Positions 9,440 through 19,859 of a stretch of DNA of 64,000 nucleotides are shown one piece after another; position 1 is the first letter of the stretch, and each line of letters opens with the position of its first letter. This DNA comes from Sulfuricurvum sp. (GTDB lineage Bacteria; Campylobacterota; Campylobacteria; Campylobacterales; Sulfurimonadaceae): positions 310,001 to 374,000 of the forward strand of contig NZ_JAUYFF010000001.1 in NCBI RefSeq assembly GCF_030691015.1. The letters run 5' to 3'. Made by a program: the position numbers and the translations under genes. The notes under the pieces are model-generated. The model was not told where the DNA came from. It searched no databases and saw nothing but the letters and a program-made list of their open reading frames with translations.

Positions 9440-9892
9440 ATGATTAATACACTCAATCAACAGCGTCAGAATTTTCAAGAACAGTTGATTAAAGAGATTA
9501 CAGAATTTCATTACCGTTTTAACCGCTACCATACAAAATACTCGATTGCACTTGCCTATATTTCTGAAGAAAACGGTGATTTGAGTATCTGTTCCGAACA
9601 TCTGCGTGAAAGTGACACTCTCATCTTGTTTCAAAACAACTTTTGCGCTCTTATCTTTGATAGTACAAATGAAGAGCAAGGGATAAAAGCTGCCAATAAC
9701 GTTCTCTCAGACGTCCAAAATATTTTTTTTGCAAAACACTTCTATATGGCAGTGACTACAGCATCAGATGAGTACAGTGAGTTTCAAATGGTCCATGACC
9801 TTTTTGATCTCATTAGCTATGCACTGGAACACAATATGGATAATCTTGTTATAGACAGCTCTCAAATTATCCAGCACAAACAATTAGTTTAA
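9440..9892 (+). CDS. Hypothetical protein; possible degenerate GGDEF-like domain (paralog B)
   Basis: FHYRFNRYHTKYSIALAYISEENGD...LRESDTLILFQNNFCALIFDSTNEEQGIKAANNVLSDV. Confidence 0.6.
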   Translation: MINTLNQQRQNFQEQLIKEITEFHYRFNRYHTKYSIALAYISEENGDLSICSEHLRESDTLILFQNNFCALIFDSTNEEQGIKAANNVLSDVQNIFFAKHFYMAVTTASDEYSEFQMVHDLFDLISYALEHNMDNLVIDSSQIIQHKQLV

Positions 9893-10632
9893 GAAGCCAA
9901 TACTCTCTCAATCGAATAACGCATGTCTTCATCGAGGCTATCCATATTGCCTAACATCCACGTAAGATACCCTTTGTCGGCTTCAGCAATCTCAGTGAGA
10001 GTTTTTCCTTTATATTTACCGAACTTCAAAGAACGGGTATAAAATACAGGTGTTTGCGTTAGTTCCACCATCTTATCGATAGGATTCGCCCCGATGTAAC
10101 GTTCGGCTAACCGTTTGCGCAACTCGGTCAAAAAAAGTTTTAATACCAATACGTCACCGATGGCATCGTGTGCTTTTACTTCAATTCCAAGGGCATCAGC
10201 TTCTGCCTGCTCTATTTTATACAGCCCCAAGCGGTAGCGAAAATATTGCAATCGATGGGATTCTTCGTCATCAAACAAGTGCCTCGCGCATCTCAACGTA
10301 TCTATGAGACGCATCTGCGACGTAAAATTTTCCTTCGAGAGCATCCCCAAATCAAATGGGGCATTATGAATGATGAGAACATTCTCAACACTATTAAGAT
10401 CGGACAATGCTTGAAATGCGGAAGTATCACAGCACAAAGGCTTCCCTTCAATCATTTCAGGAGTGATACCGTGCACTTCCATAGCACCATACCCGATAGG
10501 AATCGGAGCTAAGCAAAGATCGTTATATACTTCCACTCTCTTTCCGTCCAGCACCATAAATCCGAGTTGTATGATGCGATCTTCCTCTCCGGCACCTGTC
10601 GTCTCAGTATCGAGTAAAATGTACTTCGCCAT
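9889..10632 (-). CDS. 3'-5' exonuclease (DnaQ-like/DEDD superfamily)
   Basis: ILLDTETTGAGEEDRIIQLG ExoI motif, HNAPFDLGML ExoII, HDAIGDVLVL ExoIII; extra C-terminal domain LKFGKYKGKTLTEIAEADKGYLTWML. Confidence 0.9.
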   Translation of the reverse strand: MAKYILLDTETTGAGEEDRIIQLGFMVLDGKRVEVYNDLCLAPIPIGYGAMEVHGITPEMIEGKPLCCDTSAFQALSDLNSVENVLIIHNAPFDLGMLSKENFTSQMRLIDTLRCARHLFDDEESHRLQYFRYRLGLYKIEQAEADALGIEVKAHDAIGDVLVLKLFLTELRKRLAERYIGANPIDKMVELTQTPVFYTRSLKFGKYKGKTLTEIAEADKGYLTWMLGNMDSLDEDMRYSIERVLAS

Positions 10633-11018
10633 TAATACTGATTATCTTCATCTTCTAGATCAAACTCGTCATAATCGTCTTCATCTTCGTCCTCATCATC
10701 GTCATAAAGATCATCCTCTTCATCACCTTCTCCTTCACGCATGGAAGTAAGTTCCGTATACAGTTGTTCTGCCTCTTCTTCATCGATGTCACCGCTGTTG
10801 ATCTCTCCTAGAAGATCTTTATACTCATCACGAAGTGCTTGCATATCTTCAAGCTGTGCACGTTCTTCAACCGTTGCATCTTTTTGGGATGCAATCGATT
10901 CGAAAATATCGTCAATATGTTCTTCAACATCGGGAATGAGTTCATTTTGTATCAAATGTTTTAATTGAGTAATATAGGCCATTTTTAATCCTTTTGACTT
11001 GTGATTTGCATATCTCAT
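10632..11018 (-). CDS. Hypothetical protein with poly-acidic C-terminal tail
   Basis: ORF adjacent to exonuclease; tail EGDEEDDLYDDDEDEDEDDYDEFDLEDEDNQY. The start may be an internal Met (MAYITQLKHLIQ). Confidence 0.7.
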   Translation of the reverse strand: MRYANHKSKGLKMAYITQLKHLIQNELIPDVEEHIDDIFESIASQKDATVEERAQLEDMQALRDEYKDLLGEINSGDIDEEEAEQLYTELTSMREGEGDEEDDLYDDDEDEDEDDYDEFDLEDEDNQY

Positions 11019-11109
11019 TATACTTCAAAAATATGACAAAATTACAACAACAAAGAGGATGTTTAAGAAGAAAAGTTTTGATTTTAAAGGTATTGAAGAA
11101 AAAAATAGA

Positions 11110-11193
11110 TGGTGCGGACGGGGGGATTTGAACCCCCACACCTGTTGGCACTACCACCTCAAGGTAGCGTGTCTACCGTTCCACCACGTCCGC
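11110..11193 (-). tRNA. tRNA-Leu (anticodon GAG)
   Basis: Reverse complement GCGGACGTGGTGGAACGGTAGACACGCTACCTTGAGGTGGTAGTGCC...GGGGGTTCAAATCCCCCCGTCCGCACCA; 7-bp acceptor stem, anticodon stem CTACC/GGTAG with loop TTGAGGT, encoded CCA. Confidence 0.95.
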
Positions 11194-11204
11194 ATAAAAA
11201 AGGT

Positions 11205-11222
11205 GGTCAGCCGAGGCTGACC
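11205..11222 (-). terminator. Rho-independent terminator of atpE
   Basis: GGTCAGC-CGAG-GCTGACC hairpin; on the minus strand it is followed by ACCTTTTTTAT, between atpE and tRNA-Leu. Confidence 0.8.
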
Positions 11223-11238
11223 GAAAGAGAAGTAAAAC

Positions 11239-11616
11239 TTACGCAGCCAAATACGGGTTAGCGTAAAGAGCGATAAGAGCGATAACAAGTGTATAAATAA
11301 CTTGTGCTTCGATCATTGCAAGAGCGATGAACATAGTTGTCATCAATTTTCCGCCAAGACCTGGGTTACGAGCTGTACCAGCGATAGTTGCAGCAGCAGT
11401 ACTACCCATACCGATAGCTCCACCAAGAGCAGCCAAACCAAGACCAACACCGGCAGCGATCATAGAGTACGCTTTCAATGTTTGGTTTGCAACGTCTGCA
11501 GATGCAGCAGCCACAGCAGGTGCAGCTTCAACAGTCGCTTCAACAACCGCTACCGCTTCTTCAGCACCGAATACTGAAGCAACAAGAGCGAGCATAAGAA
11601 AAAGAACTTTTTTCAT
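11239..11616 (-). CDS. atpE: ATP synthase F0 subunit c
   Basis: GVGLGLAALGGAIGMGSTAAATIAGTARNPGLGGKLMTTMFIALAMIEAQVIYTLVIALIALY. Confidence 0.95.
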   Translation of the reverse strand: MKKVLFLMLALVASVFGAEEAVAVVEATVEAAPAVAAASADVANQTLKAYSMIAAGVGLGLAALGGAIGMGSTAAATIAGTARNPGLGGKLMTTMFIALAMIEAQVIYTLVIALIALYANPYLAA

Positions 11617-11708
11617 AAGTAATCTCCGTATTTAAATCAAAGTCTGTTCGGATAGTGTCCCTACTTATCACTTTGTGGGTGGAATTATAGTTTTAATGAG
11701 CTAAAAAA

Positions 11709-13886
11709 TTACTTAGCTCGCCCTAACCCGATTTTATTGCCTTTAAACTCGACGACCTCAACCATCAATTCATCTCCCTCACTCACCGCATCACTAACAC
11801 GGCTGATGTGTCCATCAGAGAGTTTAGAGATATGGATCAATCCATCCACTCCCCCAGGGAGTTCGATAAAAGCACCGAAATCGACGATCTTTTTCACTTT
11901 TCCTTTAACGACATCCCCCACTTTGTATTCCACTTTCTCAACCGGAGTTGCACCGCTAACGATCCCTTCGATGTGATCACGTGCTCCACGGAGTCCGTCA
12001 CGATTTTTCCCTGTCAACTTAACAGACCCTTTTTTCTTATCGATATCGATCGTTACATCGAAACGCTCGATAATCTCACGAATCGTTTTACCCGCTTGAC
12101 CGATAATATCACCGATAAAACTCGGATCGATATGAAAAAGATCGGTGCTTGGTAATGTCCCTTCATTGAGTTCGATTTTTTCTTCACTGCTTATCATAAT
12201 ATCAATGATATGAGCACGTGCTTTAGCAGCTTGGTAAAGTGCTTCTTGTAGAACATCCAAATGAATACCGCCGAGTTTGATATCCATCTGCATTGCGGTA
12301 ATCCCCTCTTTCGAGCCCGCTACTTTGAAATCCAAGTCACCGTCATGATCTTCAAGTCCCATAATATCGGTCAAAATTGCGTGACGGTTCCCCTCTTGCA
12401 CCATCCCCATTGCGACACCCGCAATCGGGTCCGCCATCTCGATGTCCCCTGCACGAAGTGCCATATAGCCGCCACACACGGTAGCCATTGAGGAAGACCC
12501 GTTTGATTCGAGAATCTCTGACACAAGTCGAATCGTTTGGCCATTGCGGACACAGGCACCTTCAAGCGCTCGTTTGGCAAGATTGCCGTGTCCCAATTCG
12601 CGACGGCGCGGCGCACCGATCGGTGATGGCTCACCGACGCTGAATCCCGGAAAGTTATAATGAACCATAAACGCTTCATTTTGAGTTCCGCTGTCAGTGA
12701 GGTTTTCAAACATCTGTGCATCTTTCATCCCACCCAGAGTCAAAATAACCAGTGCTTGGGTTTGCCCACGGGTAAAAAGAGCTGAAGCGTGCGCGCTCGG
12801 CAGTACATTGGTTTCAATTCTAATCGGACGTACTTCATCTAGCGCACGACCGTCTGCACGCACTTTTTCATCCAAAATTTGGGTACGTACCATTGTTCTT
12901 TTCACCGATTCGATCGCTTTTTTCAACTCATGCTCATTCCACTCCGGCTTTTCACCCATAACGGTTTTACGGATCGTGCGCAATGCGGTAGAACGTTCTG
13001 TTTTCGCCATTTGATTGATACCGCGTTTGAGATCATCCGTATGGTTGAGACGAACATACTCTATCATCTCTTTGTTTATTTCGCTGATAACATACTGAAG
13101 TTCAAACGGTGCTGACGCGAACGGTTTAAATGCAGCTTCATACGCGCTATTGGATTCAAACAAAGCCTCTTGAGCCGATGCAAGAACACGGATCAGCTCA
13201 TCTTCATGCATGGCATTGGATACTCGTACAGGAATGGCGGGGACACTCATTGCAGGATCAACCAATGGATCAATCATTCCGATATCAAGGATTTCCATCT
13301 CATCGCTTCCGAGTGTTTGCATCTCGATCATGAGCATATCGTCTTTGCTTCCAGCCAAATATAGATCAAGGGTGCTTTTTTCGAGCTCGCTGCGTGTCGG
13401 ATTAAAAACAATCTCTCCATCGATTTTACCGACACGTACCGCACTCACCGAATTAAAAATATCGATATCGGATACATAGAGTGCGGCTGATGCCGCATTG
13501 AGCGCCAATACCTGTAAATCAGCCTCTTTATCGGCACTTAAAACCATAACCGTAATTTGGATCGGGTTTGCGAATCCTTTTGGGAACAACGGACGAAGGG
13601 ATCGGTCTACAATCCGTGACGTTAAGGTTTCAAAATCACTCGGTTTGGTTTCACGTTTGATAAATCCGCCCGGAAATTTCCCTGCCGCATAACTTTTCTC
13701 AATATACTGAACCGTAAGCGGTAAAAAATCCTCATCGACAAAATCGGTCTCATCGACAACGACCGTTGCTAAAATAACAGTGTCTCCGCATTTGAGCCAA
13801 ACGGCTCCGTTGGCTTGCGCCGCTACTTGATTAAACGCGTACGCTTCGGTTTTATTTTTTAAGGCTAACTCAACGTTGTATTTCAT
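11709..13886 (-). CDS. pnp: Polyribonucleotide nucleotidyltransferase
   Basis: RNase PH repeats (GKFPGGFIKRETKPSDFETLTSRIVDRSLRPLFP), KH domain DPSFIGDIIGQAGKTIREI and S1 domain VGDVVKGKVKKIVDFGAFIEL. Confidence 0.98.
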   Translation of the reverse strand: MKYNVELALKNKTEAYAFNQVAAQANGAVWLKCGDTVILATVVVDETDFVDEDFLPLTVQYIEKSYAAGKFPGGFIKRETKPSDFETLTSRIVDRSLRPLFPKGFANPIQITVMVLSADKEADLQVLALNAASAALYVSDIDIFNSVSAVRVGKIDGEIVFNPTRSELEKSTLDLYLAGSKDDMLMIEMQTLGSDEMEILDIGMIDPLVDPAMSVPAIPVRVSNAMHEDELIRVLASAQEALFESNSAYEAAFKPFASAPFELQYVISEINKEMIEYVRLNHTDDLKRGINQMAKTERSTALRTIRKTVMGEKPEWNEHELKKAIESVKRTMVRTQILDEKVRADGRALDEVRPIRIETNVLPSAHASALFTRGQTQALVILTLGGMKDAQMFENLTDSGTQNEAFMVHYNFPGFSVGEPSPIGAPRRRELGHGNLAKRALEGACVRNGQTIRLVSEILESNGSSSMATVCGGYMALRAGDIEMADPIAGVAMGMVQEGNRHAILTDIMGLEDHDGDLDFKVAGSKEGITAMQMDIKLGGIHLDVLQEALYQAAKARAHIIDIMISSEEKIELNEGTLPSTDLFHIDPSFIGDIIGQAGKTIREIIERFDVTIDIDKKKGSVKLTGKNRDGLRGARDHIEGIVSGATPVEKVEYKVGDVVKGKVKKIVDFGAFIELPGGVDGLIHISKLSDGHISRVSDAVSEGDELMVEVVEFKGNKIGLGRAK

Positions 13887-14565
13887 CTCTTCTCTCCAAT
13901 ATAGTCTCTATAGTTTCTTCATCTACCGTCTCAAATTCGTGGTAATAATACCCCGTATCGATATAATCTTCGATCTCTTGAAGGCAAAATATCCCATCCA
14001 CAATTGGGTCCAGTGCTTCTACGACACTGGAGGGCATAATCGGTGCTGCGACGTAGACCGCTTTAGCTTTTTGAGCAAATGCGGTTTTGATCGCACACAT
14101 CAGTTTTAACCCTGTTTCACTCCCCTCATCAATCAGAAGTATGTTTTTCCCCTTCATCGATTTGAAATGTTCTCCCTTACGGTATTGGTAGACCGCACTG
14201 AGAATTTTTTCTTCGTGTTTGCGCGTTGCCTCGCCGTAAATATAATCTACCTGTATCTCAAACGCATCGACAAGGGCTTGATGAATAACAATCTCTTCCG
14301 TCTCACTCACCCTTGCCAACTCACATTCAGGGTTTTGAGGAGCGGTGATACTGGCTGAGAAAATGAAATCTATCGGCAGTTTAAGTCGCTTATTCATCTC
14401 TGACGCGATTATCAGTCCCCCAGACGAAACAGCAATCAGATTCCACCCCTCACTTTTCATCCGATCCAGAGGGAGGAGTTCTTTGAGCTGCAAAGCAGCA
14501 TCAGAGCGGTCTTTAAATATATAACGTTGTATTCCCATATTATTTTGCCATCGAAGCTGTACCAC
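13870..14565 (-). CDS. Phosphoribosyltransferase family protein
   Basis: GKNILLIDEGSETGLKL PRPP-binding-like loop; AVYVAAPIMPSSVVEALDPIVD. Confidence 0.75.
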   Translation of the reverse strand: MVQLRWQNNMGIQRYIFKDRSDAALQLKELLPLDRMKSEGWNLIAVSSGGLIIASEMNKRLKLPIDFIFSASITAPQNPECELARVSETEEIVIHQALVDAFEIQVDYIYGEATRKHEEKILSAVYQYRKGEHFKSMKGKNILLIDEGSETGLKLMCAIKTAFAQKAKAVYVAAPIMPSSVVEALDPIVDGIFCLQEIEDYIDTGYYYHEFETVDEETIETILERRDEIQR

Positions 14566-15940
14566 TCAAATATTTAAGATCGTTGTCAATAAATCTCAGA
14601 CCTAATCCTAAGAAAATATTTTGTGATTGCGGATTGAGGAAGTTATCCCATCCTCCATAGAGTTCGAGGTGTTTAAGCATTTGGTAGCGTACTTGCGCCT
14701 TAAGATGGGCACGGGTTCCGCGAATATCATTGACAGCATTAAAATCAAACGCTTCTCCGCTGAATTTCAACCGATCATGATCCATAAAATAATCGACTCC
14801 AACTCCACCTGTTGATTCGATTGCTCCAAATCGCAATAACGTGTTATCAAACCGTTTTCCGTATTGGAGAGAATAATAGGTTTCTCCTTTGATATTTTTG
14901 CCCGGAGGATTCGTATCATAACGGGAATAATCATCGGTACTGACCAAGTCAAACATATAATAAGTTTCAGGGTTCGGAAGGTAAGTAACCCCTAAATAAA
15001 CTTTTCCATATTGATCCCGCATCATATAATCCGTGTGCATCGCCACCTGTAGTTCACTGGTAGTAAAGTTGCTCAACATTGAATCTATTTTACCGAATGC
15101 TTCTTCTCCACTTTTGAAAAACGATCCCGCATTTGCAATCGTCTCTTTCAATGAAGACCTATTTTCCGTGAGAATAACGCTGACATTATCTTCAATTTTG
15201 ACAAACTTATCAACCGCTTCAGGAAGTTTTTGTTCTAACGAACCGCTGATGTTATCCATACGTGTCGTCAAAGAATTAATCCGTGCCATAATCGCCGGAA
15301 GATCTTTATTAACGGTATCGGCACTCTGAGCAAATCCGGCAGACATCGCTCTAAAATTGATGATCGCTTCATGAAGATCTTCACGATTATCGACAATTAC
15401 CCCATCAAGATTAACCCCTACATTACGAAATGCAATAATCATCTCTTGAATTGCCGCTCGATGTTCGTCATCGAGTGTAGAGCGGAAATCTTTCAGTAAA
15501 AGTTCTAATTCTTTGGCAGCTGCATTTACCGAATCACTCGTTTGATCAAACGAAGCATAGCGTTTCGACTGCGAAAGGGTACCTCCGGTTTGCAAAAAGG
15601 CTGTCGAATCTCCTACAACAATATTAATAACTTTTGAGCCTAAGAGTGATTCTTGTGCGACAACAACCGATGAATCATCCGGAATTTTCACATCCTTATT
15701 AATCATCAAAGTCAGTTTTACCCTCTTGCCTTCTATCTCGATCTCTTCCACATCACCGATAGTTACCCCGTTCATTAAGACATGGGTATGTTTTTCGATT
15801 CCTGAGGCATCTTCGATATACGCTTGTATCGGATAACCATCGCTTCCCCATTTTCCAAGAGAGGTTACCTGTGTTGATAGAAACAATAACGCACCTAACG
15901 CCATCACAACAAAGAGACCGATTTTTGCTTCCAGTTTCAT
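14540..15940 (-). CDS. MlaD/MCE family protein with a predicted beta-rich C-terminal domain
   Basis: MCE pattern VTSLGKWGSDGYPIQAYIEDASGIEKHTHVLMNGVTIGDVEEIEI; long helical region; C-terminal alternating aromatic strands. Confidence 0.85.
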   Translation of the reverse strand: MKLEAKIGLFVVMALGALLFLSTQVTSLGKWGSDGYPIQAYIEDASGIEKHTHVLMNGVTIGDVEEIEIEGKRVKLTLMINKDVKIPDDSSVVVAQESLLGSKVINIVVGDSTAFLQTGGTLSQSKRYASFDQTSDSVNAAAKELELLLKDFRSTLDDEHRAAIQEMIIAFRNVGVNLDGVIVDNREDLHEAIINFRAMSAGFAQSADTVNKDLPAIMARINSLTTRMDNISGSLEQKLPEAVDKFVKIEDNVSVILTENRSSLKETIANAGSFFKSGEEAFGKIDSMLSNFTTSELQVAMHTDYMMRDQYGKVYLGVTYLPNPETYYMFDLVSTDDYSRYDTNPPGKNIKGETYYSLQYGKRFDNTLLRFGAIESTGGVGVDYFMDHDRLKFSGEAFDFNAVNDIRGTRAHLKAQVRYQMLKHLELYGGWDNFLNPQSQNIFLGLGLRFIDNDLKYLSGTASMAK

Positions 15941-15952
15941 ACGTAACCCCCT

Positions 15953-18091
15953 TTACTTACCGGTGAGTTTATAATCAAACTCTGCCCCACCGATCGGTTT
16001 TAAAATTATGGTGATAAAAATATACGAATCTTCGACAGAATCATTCGCACTGCTGTTGGTTAAAACCGGTCGCCGATTTTGAACGAATCGTATTCCAAGG
16101 TCGAAACAGCGCTGTGTATACAACACTCCGATTTCATTCCGCTTTAATAAAGCTTCTGTGTAATCGTAGGCAATATTGCCAAAAATTTTATACTGACGAT
16201 TATATTGGTAGGCAGCATTTGCTGTCCAATAGGAGGCATATTCTGCCCTGTTATTACGAAGCTGATCGGTATAATAATGACTTACACCTGCTACAACAGT
16301 CCCGTCATTATAACTCAGTGTGTTTTGTTCTTTGGTGATACGGTTGCGATCATGATTAAAAGCCGTTTGATTATAGAATGAGATGGTACTGGTAATCATC
16401 CACTCCAGCTCATTTTGCAATTCACCGTAGTAGCTCCCTTGATCATCATAACGGAAGTTTTGAGAGAGACGATCAACCACAAATTGTTTACCCCTCTTAA
16501 AAAGATAGTTGTTTATTCCTAGAGAGAGAGTATCACTGGGTGCGGAAAGGGTATAAAATTCACATGCTACTCCAGCATAAGTGCCTGTAACATCACATGA
16601 ATCCTTATAGGTTTCATAATACCCATCATAATAACGGCTTCCTGCCGAGGTATAACTGGCAAACGGATTGATAACATGGGTAAGATTGTTGTCATACGGT
16701 TTTACGAGAGTTGAGCCTATACTGATCGTATGATCAAGTTGCGCGTATTTTCCGGGTTCATACATCCCCTCTTCAGCAGGACGTTCATTTGCATAAAAGC
16801 CTATCGCCTTTGCAGAAGCGTTCATCGTATAGCTAAGATCGACATACTCTTCAAACAAAGAGGTTTGAAGCGTTAAAGGGACATTGAAATTCCCCTCTAT
16901 CGCCCTTTTTCCGTTCGGTCTGTAGTAGTGCGTCGTTGTAGCATCGCCGCTAATTAAAAGATAATCATCTAAAAAACTCTCCAAATAGCGGTGATAATGG
17001 AGCGTCGGTAAGGTTTGAATCGTTTCGTCATTACTCGCAAGGTTCAAATATTGATAATGTTTAAAATAAGTACCAAGATAGTTGTCTTCACTGTTGTAAT
17101 ATCCGTTAATCCGTGACATAACCTGATTTGAAGTGACATTTTGTGTTTCATCGACTTTCTGCAAATTAAGATAATCGACATCGTTCATCCATGAGCCCTC
17201 AATATAAAGCCCCGACTCCCCCTCTAAATCCGTATCAAACCATTCGCGCAATGGGGCACTGTGCCGGTAATTAATATCATACCCGTAATGTTTGACATGA
17301 GCCAAATCATTTTTCAAAGCATAGTCTGCTTGTTCCTTAAAATACCCCATCCGAATGGAGCCCTGAGAGGAGGGGGTATCAATAAAACGAAAATCTGAAT
17401 ACATCCCCGATCCCCGCATGGTACGAATCTGAGGACGAAGCTCCAAATCCCACCAGTTATGCGGAGCGAAATAAATCGGCTGCTGATAATAAAACCCTTC
17501 CGATCCCGACCACCCCATTATAGGAATTAATAGTCCGGTTCGACGGGTTCGATCGGTCGGATAGCCGAAATAAGGGAGATAAAATACAGGTACCTCTCCG
17601 ATCTCTAAACGTGCATTGTATAGATTCACCCACATATTTTCCGTATTATAATCCCCGCTGGTAAAACGGATTTTCCACAAAGGATCAGCTGAATCACACC
17701 CAGATACGGCGCCGCTGGAAAGATCAATATCGTTTTGGCATCCTTGTGCTTCCGCAGCACTCATCCACAAACCCGACAATTGATCCGTCGCATAATAAGG
17801 TGCTGAATAACGGGTATCATCCTCGAAATTCAAACGGGTATAATCACTTATACCGTGATACTGTCCCCCTTTGAAAATACTGACATTTCCTTTGGCTTCC
17901 ATAATACTCGTATTACGATCATACATAAGCTCATCGGCAGTAATAATCTCATCTTGATAGAGGGCAACGGGATTACCTTTGGCAGTCGCAAGTGACCCGT
18001 TTGCATCAACATTGACACCATACAGTTCTACACGCTCTTCACCTAAGAGTACCGTTGATGCAATCAAACTGATCCAATAAAATTTACGCAT
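15953..18091 (-). CDS. lptD: LPS-assembly protein LptD (OstA-like)
   Basis: N-terminal OstA repeat ITADELMYDRNTSIMEAKGNVSIF; LYNARLEIGEVPVFYLPYFGYPTDRTRRTGLLIPIMGWS typical of LptD. Confidence 0.9.
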   Translation of the reverse strand: MRKFYWISLIASTVLLGEERVELYGVNVDANGSLATAKGNPVALYQDEIITADELMYDRNTSIMEAKGNVSIFKGGQYHGISDYTRLNFEDDTRYSAPYYATDQLSGLWMSAAEAQGCQNDIDLSSGAVSGCDSADPLWKIRFTSGDYNTENMWVNLYNARLEIGEVPVFYLPYFGYPTDRTRRTGLLIPIMGWSGSEGFYYQQPIYFAPHNWWDLELRPQIRTMRGSGMYSDFRFIDTPSSQGSIRMGYFKEQADYALKNDLAHVKHYGYDINYRHSAPLREWFDTDLEGESGLYIEGSWMNDVDYLNLQKVDETQNVTSNQVMSRINGYYNSEDNYLGTYFKHYQYLNLASNDETIQTLPTLHYHRYLESFLDDYLLISGDATTTHYYRPNGKRAIEGNFNVPLTLQTSLFEEYVDLSYTMNASAKAIGFYANERPAEEGMYEPGKYAQLDHTISIGSTLVKPYDNNLTHVINPFASYTSAGSRYYDGYYETYKDSCDVTGTYAGVACEFYTLSAPSDTLSLGINNYLFKRGKQFVVDRLSQNFRYDDQGSYYGELQNELEWMITSTISFYNQTAFNHDRNRITKEQNTLSYNDGTVVAGVSHYYTDQLRNNRAEYASYWTANAAYQYNRQYKIFGNIAYDYTEALLKRNEIGVLYTQRCFDLGIRFVQNRRPVLTNSSANDSVEDSYIFITIILKPIGGAEFDYKLTGK

Positions 18092-18533
18092 TGATCACCA
18101 ATGTCTTTCCGGTTCGATCATGCCAACTCCGATGAAACGGATCGAGCATTGCCCAGACAAATCCAAGATAAAAAAGTATCTCACTTACAACTCGAAAAAC
18201 ACTCCGATTAAAGGCACTTAAAAACCGTGGATTGGAGAGTGTAGAGAGTTCAATAATACGGATTTTCATAATAATTTTTCCGACACTTGCACCGTATTGC
18301 ATCGTAAAAAAAGTGTGATAGAGAATTTTAATCGCCATATATTCCAATAAAAAACTATTGGTAACCGCAATCATCTCTTCCAATGTAGTTGCATTAGCCA
18401 TCGAATCCCATAAAATAATAATCATAATGAAGGATAGAAGAAGTTCGTCGATACCAAAAGCAGCTGCTCTCTGGCGCACTGATGCGAGGGAGAGATGCTC
18501 ACGCTGTAAAAGAGAATCGAGGCGTTCATCCAT
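18084..18533 (-). CDS. RDD family membrane protein
   Basis: LASVRQRAAAFGIDELLLSF...QYGASVGKIIMKIRI. Confidence 0.85.
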   Translation of the reverse strand: MDERLDSLLQREHLSLASVRQRAAAFGIDELLLSFIMIIILWDSMANATTLEEMIAVTNSFLLEYMAIKILYHTFFTMQYGASVGKIIMKIRIIELSTLSNPRFLSAFNRSVFRVVSEILFYLGFVWAMLDPFHRSWHDRTGKTLVINA

Positions 18534-19801
18534 TAACGAAGTGCCTGATATGCGATATCGGTACGCAATTTTTTACCGGCAAAATGGACTTGACCACAGA
18601 GCATATAGGCTCGATCACGCGCTTGTTTAATGCTATCTCCTACTCCGACGCATACAAGTACCCGTCCGCCGTTTGCATAAAGCTTCCCATCTTCACTGCT
18701 CACGCCGGCATAGGCAATGTGTGTGTGTTGAGCAATCTCATCATGATGTGTCTCATCAACAATAATCTCTGCAGGTTCAGAGTTATCATACGGATAATTT
18801 CGACTTGCCATTACTACACCGACGGCATATTTGTCATAGAACTCTACATTTAAAGAATCGAGTTGTTTGGTAGCAGCTTTGTAAAAAAGCTCACTGGCAG
18901 GCGTTTTCAAAAGCGGCATAAGGATCTCGCACTCAGGGTCACCGAAACGGACATTAAATTCCAATGTAATAGGCTCGCCATTCACGATCATCAGTCCGAT
19001 AAAGAGAACCCCCTCAAACGGAGCCCCCTCTTCTTGCATCCCTTTAAGTGTTGGGCGAACGATTCGATCTTTTACTTTTTCATAAATAATATCATCGACC
19101 AAAGGAGTTGGAGCGTATGCCCCCATCCCTCCGGTATTAGGACCTTCATCGTTATCAAGAAGCCGTTTATGATCTTGCGCGGCCGGGAGGAGGATAAAAT
19201 CTTTTCCGTCACATAGAGCAAACATCGAGAGCTCATACCCGTCTAAAAACTCTTCGACAACAACGCGTTTGCCGGCATCTCCGAATGATTTTCCGCTGAG
19301 CATCTCAGAAACCGCTATTTTTGCCTCTTCATAACTCATCGCAATAATAACGCCCTTGCCCGCACACAAACCGTCCGCTTTCACCACAATAGGGAGTGAG
19401 AGTGATTCGATAAAAGCAAATGCATCACCGATATGATCGGTTTCAATATAACGGGCAGTAGGAATACCGTACTTTTTCAAAAAGTTTTTCATATAGACTT
19501 TTGAGCCCTCTAACTGTGCCGCCGCTTTGGATGGTCCGAAAATAACCAACCCCTTTGCTTTAAACACATCGACGACACCGTCACTGAGCGGTCCTTCAGG
19601 TCCTACAATCGTCAAATCGATCGCGTTATCCACTGCAAATTGTGCAAGTTCTTCATACTCTTTAATCTCTACATTCGTTCCCAACATTGTCGTTGCACCG
19701 TTGCCAGGGGCAAAAAAGAGTTCACTTACTTCGGCATCTTGCTTTAACACACGACCGATTGAAAATTCGCGTCCGCCGCTTCCGATTACCATTACTCGCA
19801 T
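18533..19801 (-). CDS. purD: Phosphoribosylamine-glycine ligase
   Basis: [36 protein letters not shown]-grasp features, [10 protein letters not shown]. Confidence 0.97.
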   Translation of the reverse strand: MRVMVIGSGGREFSIGRVLKQDAEVSELFFAPGNGATTMLGTNVEIKEYEELAQFAVDNAIDLTIVGPEGPLSDGVVDVFKAKGLVIFGPSKAAAQLEGSKVYMKNFLKKYGIPTARYIETDHIGDAFAFIESLSLPIVVKADGLCAGKGVIIAMSYEEAKIAVSEMLSGKSFGDAGKRVVVEEFLDGYELSMFALCDGKDFILLPAAQDHKRLLDNDEGPNTGGMGAYAPTPLVDDIIYEKVKDRIVRPTLKGMQEEGAPFEGVLFIGLMIVNGEPITLEFNVRFGDPECEILMPLLKTPASELFYKAATKQLDSLNVEFYDKYAVGVVMASRNYPYDNSEPAEIIVDETHHDEIAQHTHIAYAGVSSEDGKLYANGGRVLVCVGVGDSIKQARDRAYMLCGQVHFAGKKLRTDIAYQALR

Positions 19802-19859
19802 ACATTGACCTTGTATAAATTATATTGTTTTAGTTGAACGGCGCGAACGTCTCTCAAAT

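Noticed and set aside
10635-10740. Imperfect CATCTTC/ATCATC repeats as a DNA repeat or CRISPR-like array
   Set aside because: Explained by codons for the Asp/Glu-rich tail of the 10632-11018 protein; no spacer-repeat structure. No CRISPR array was seen in the window.
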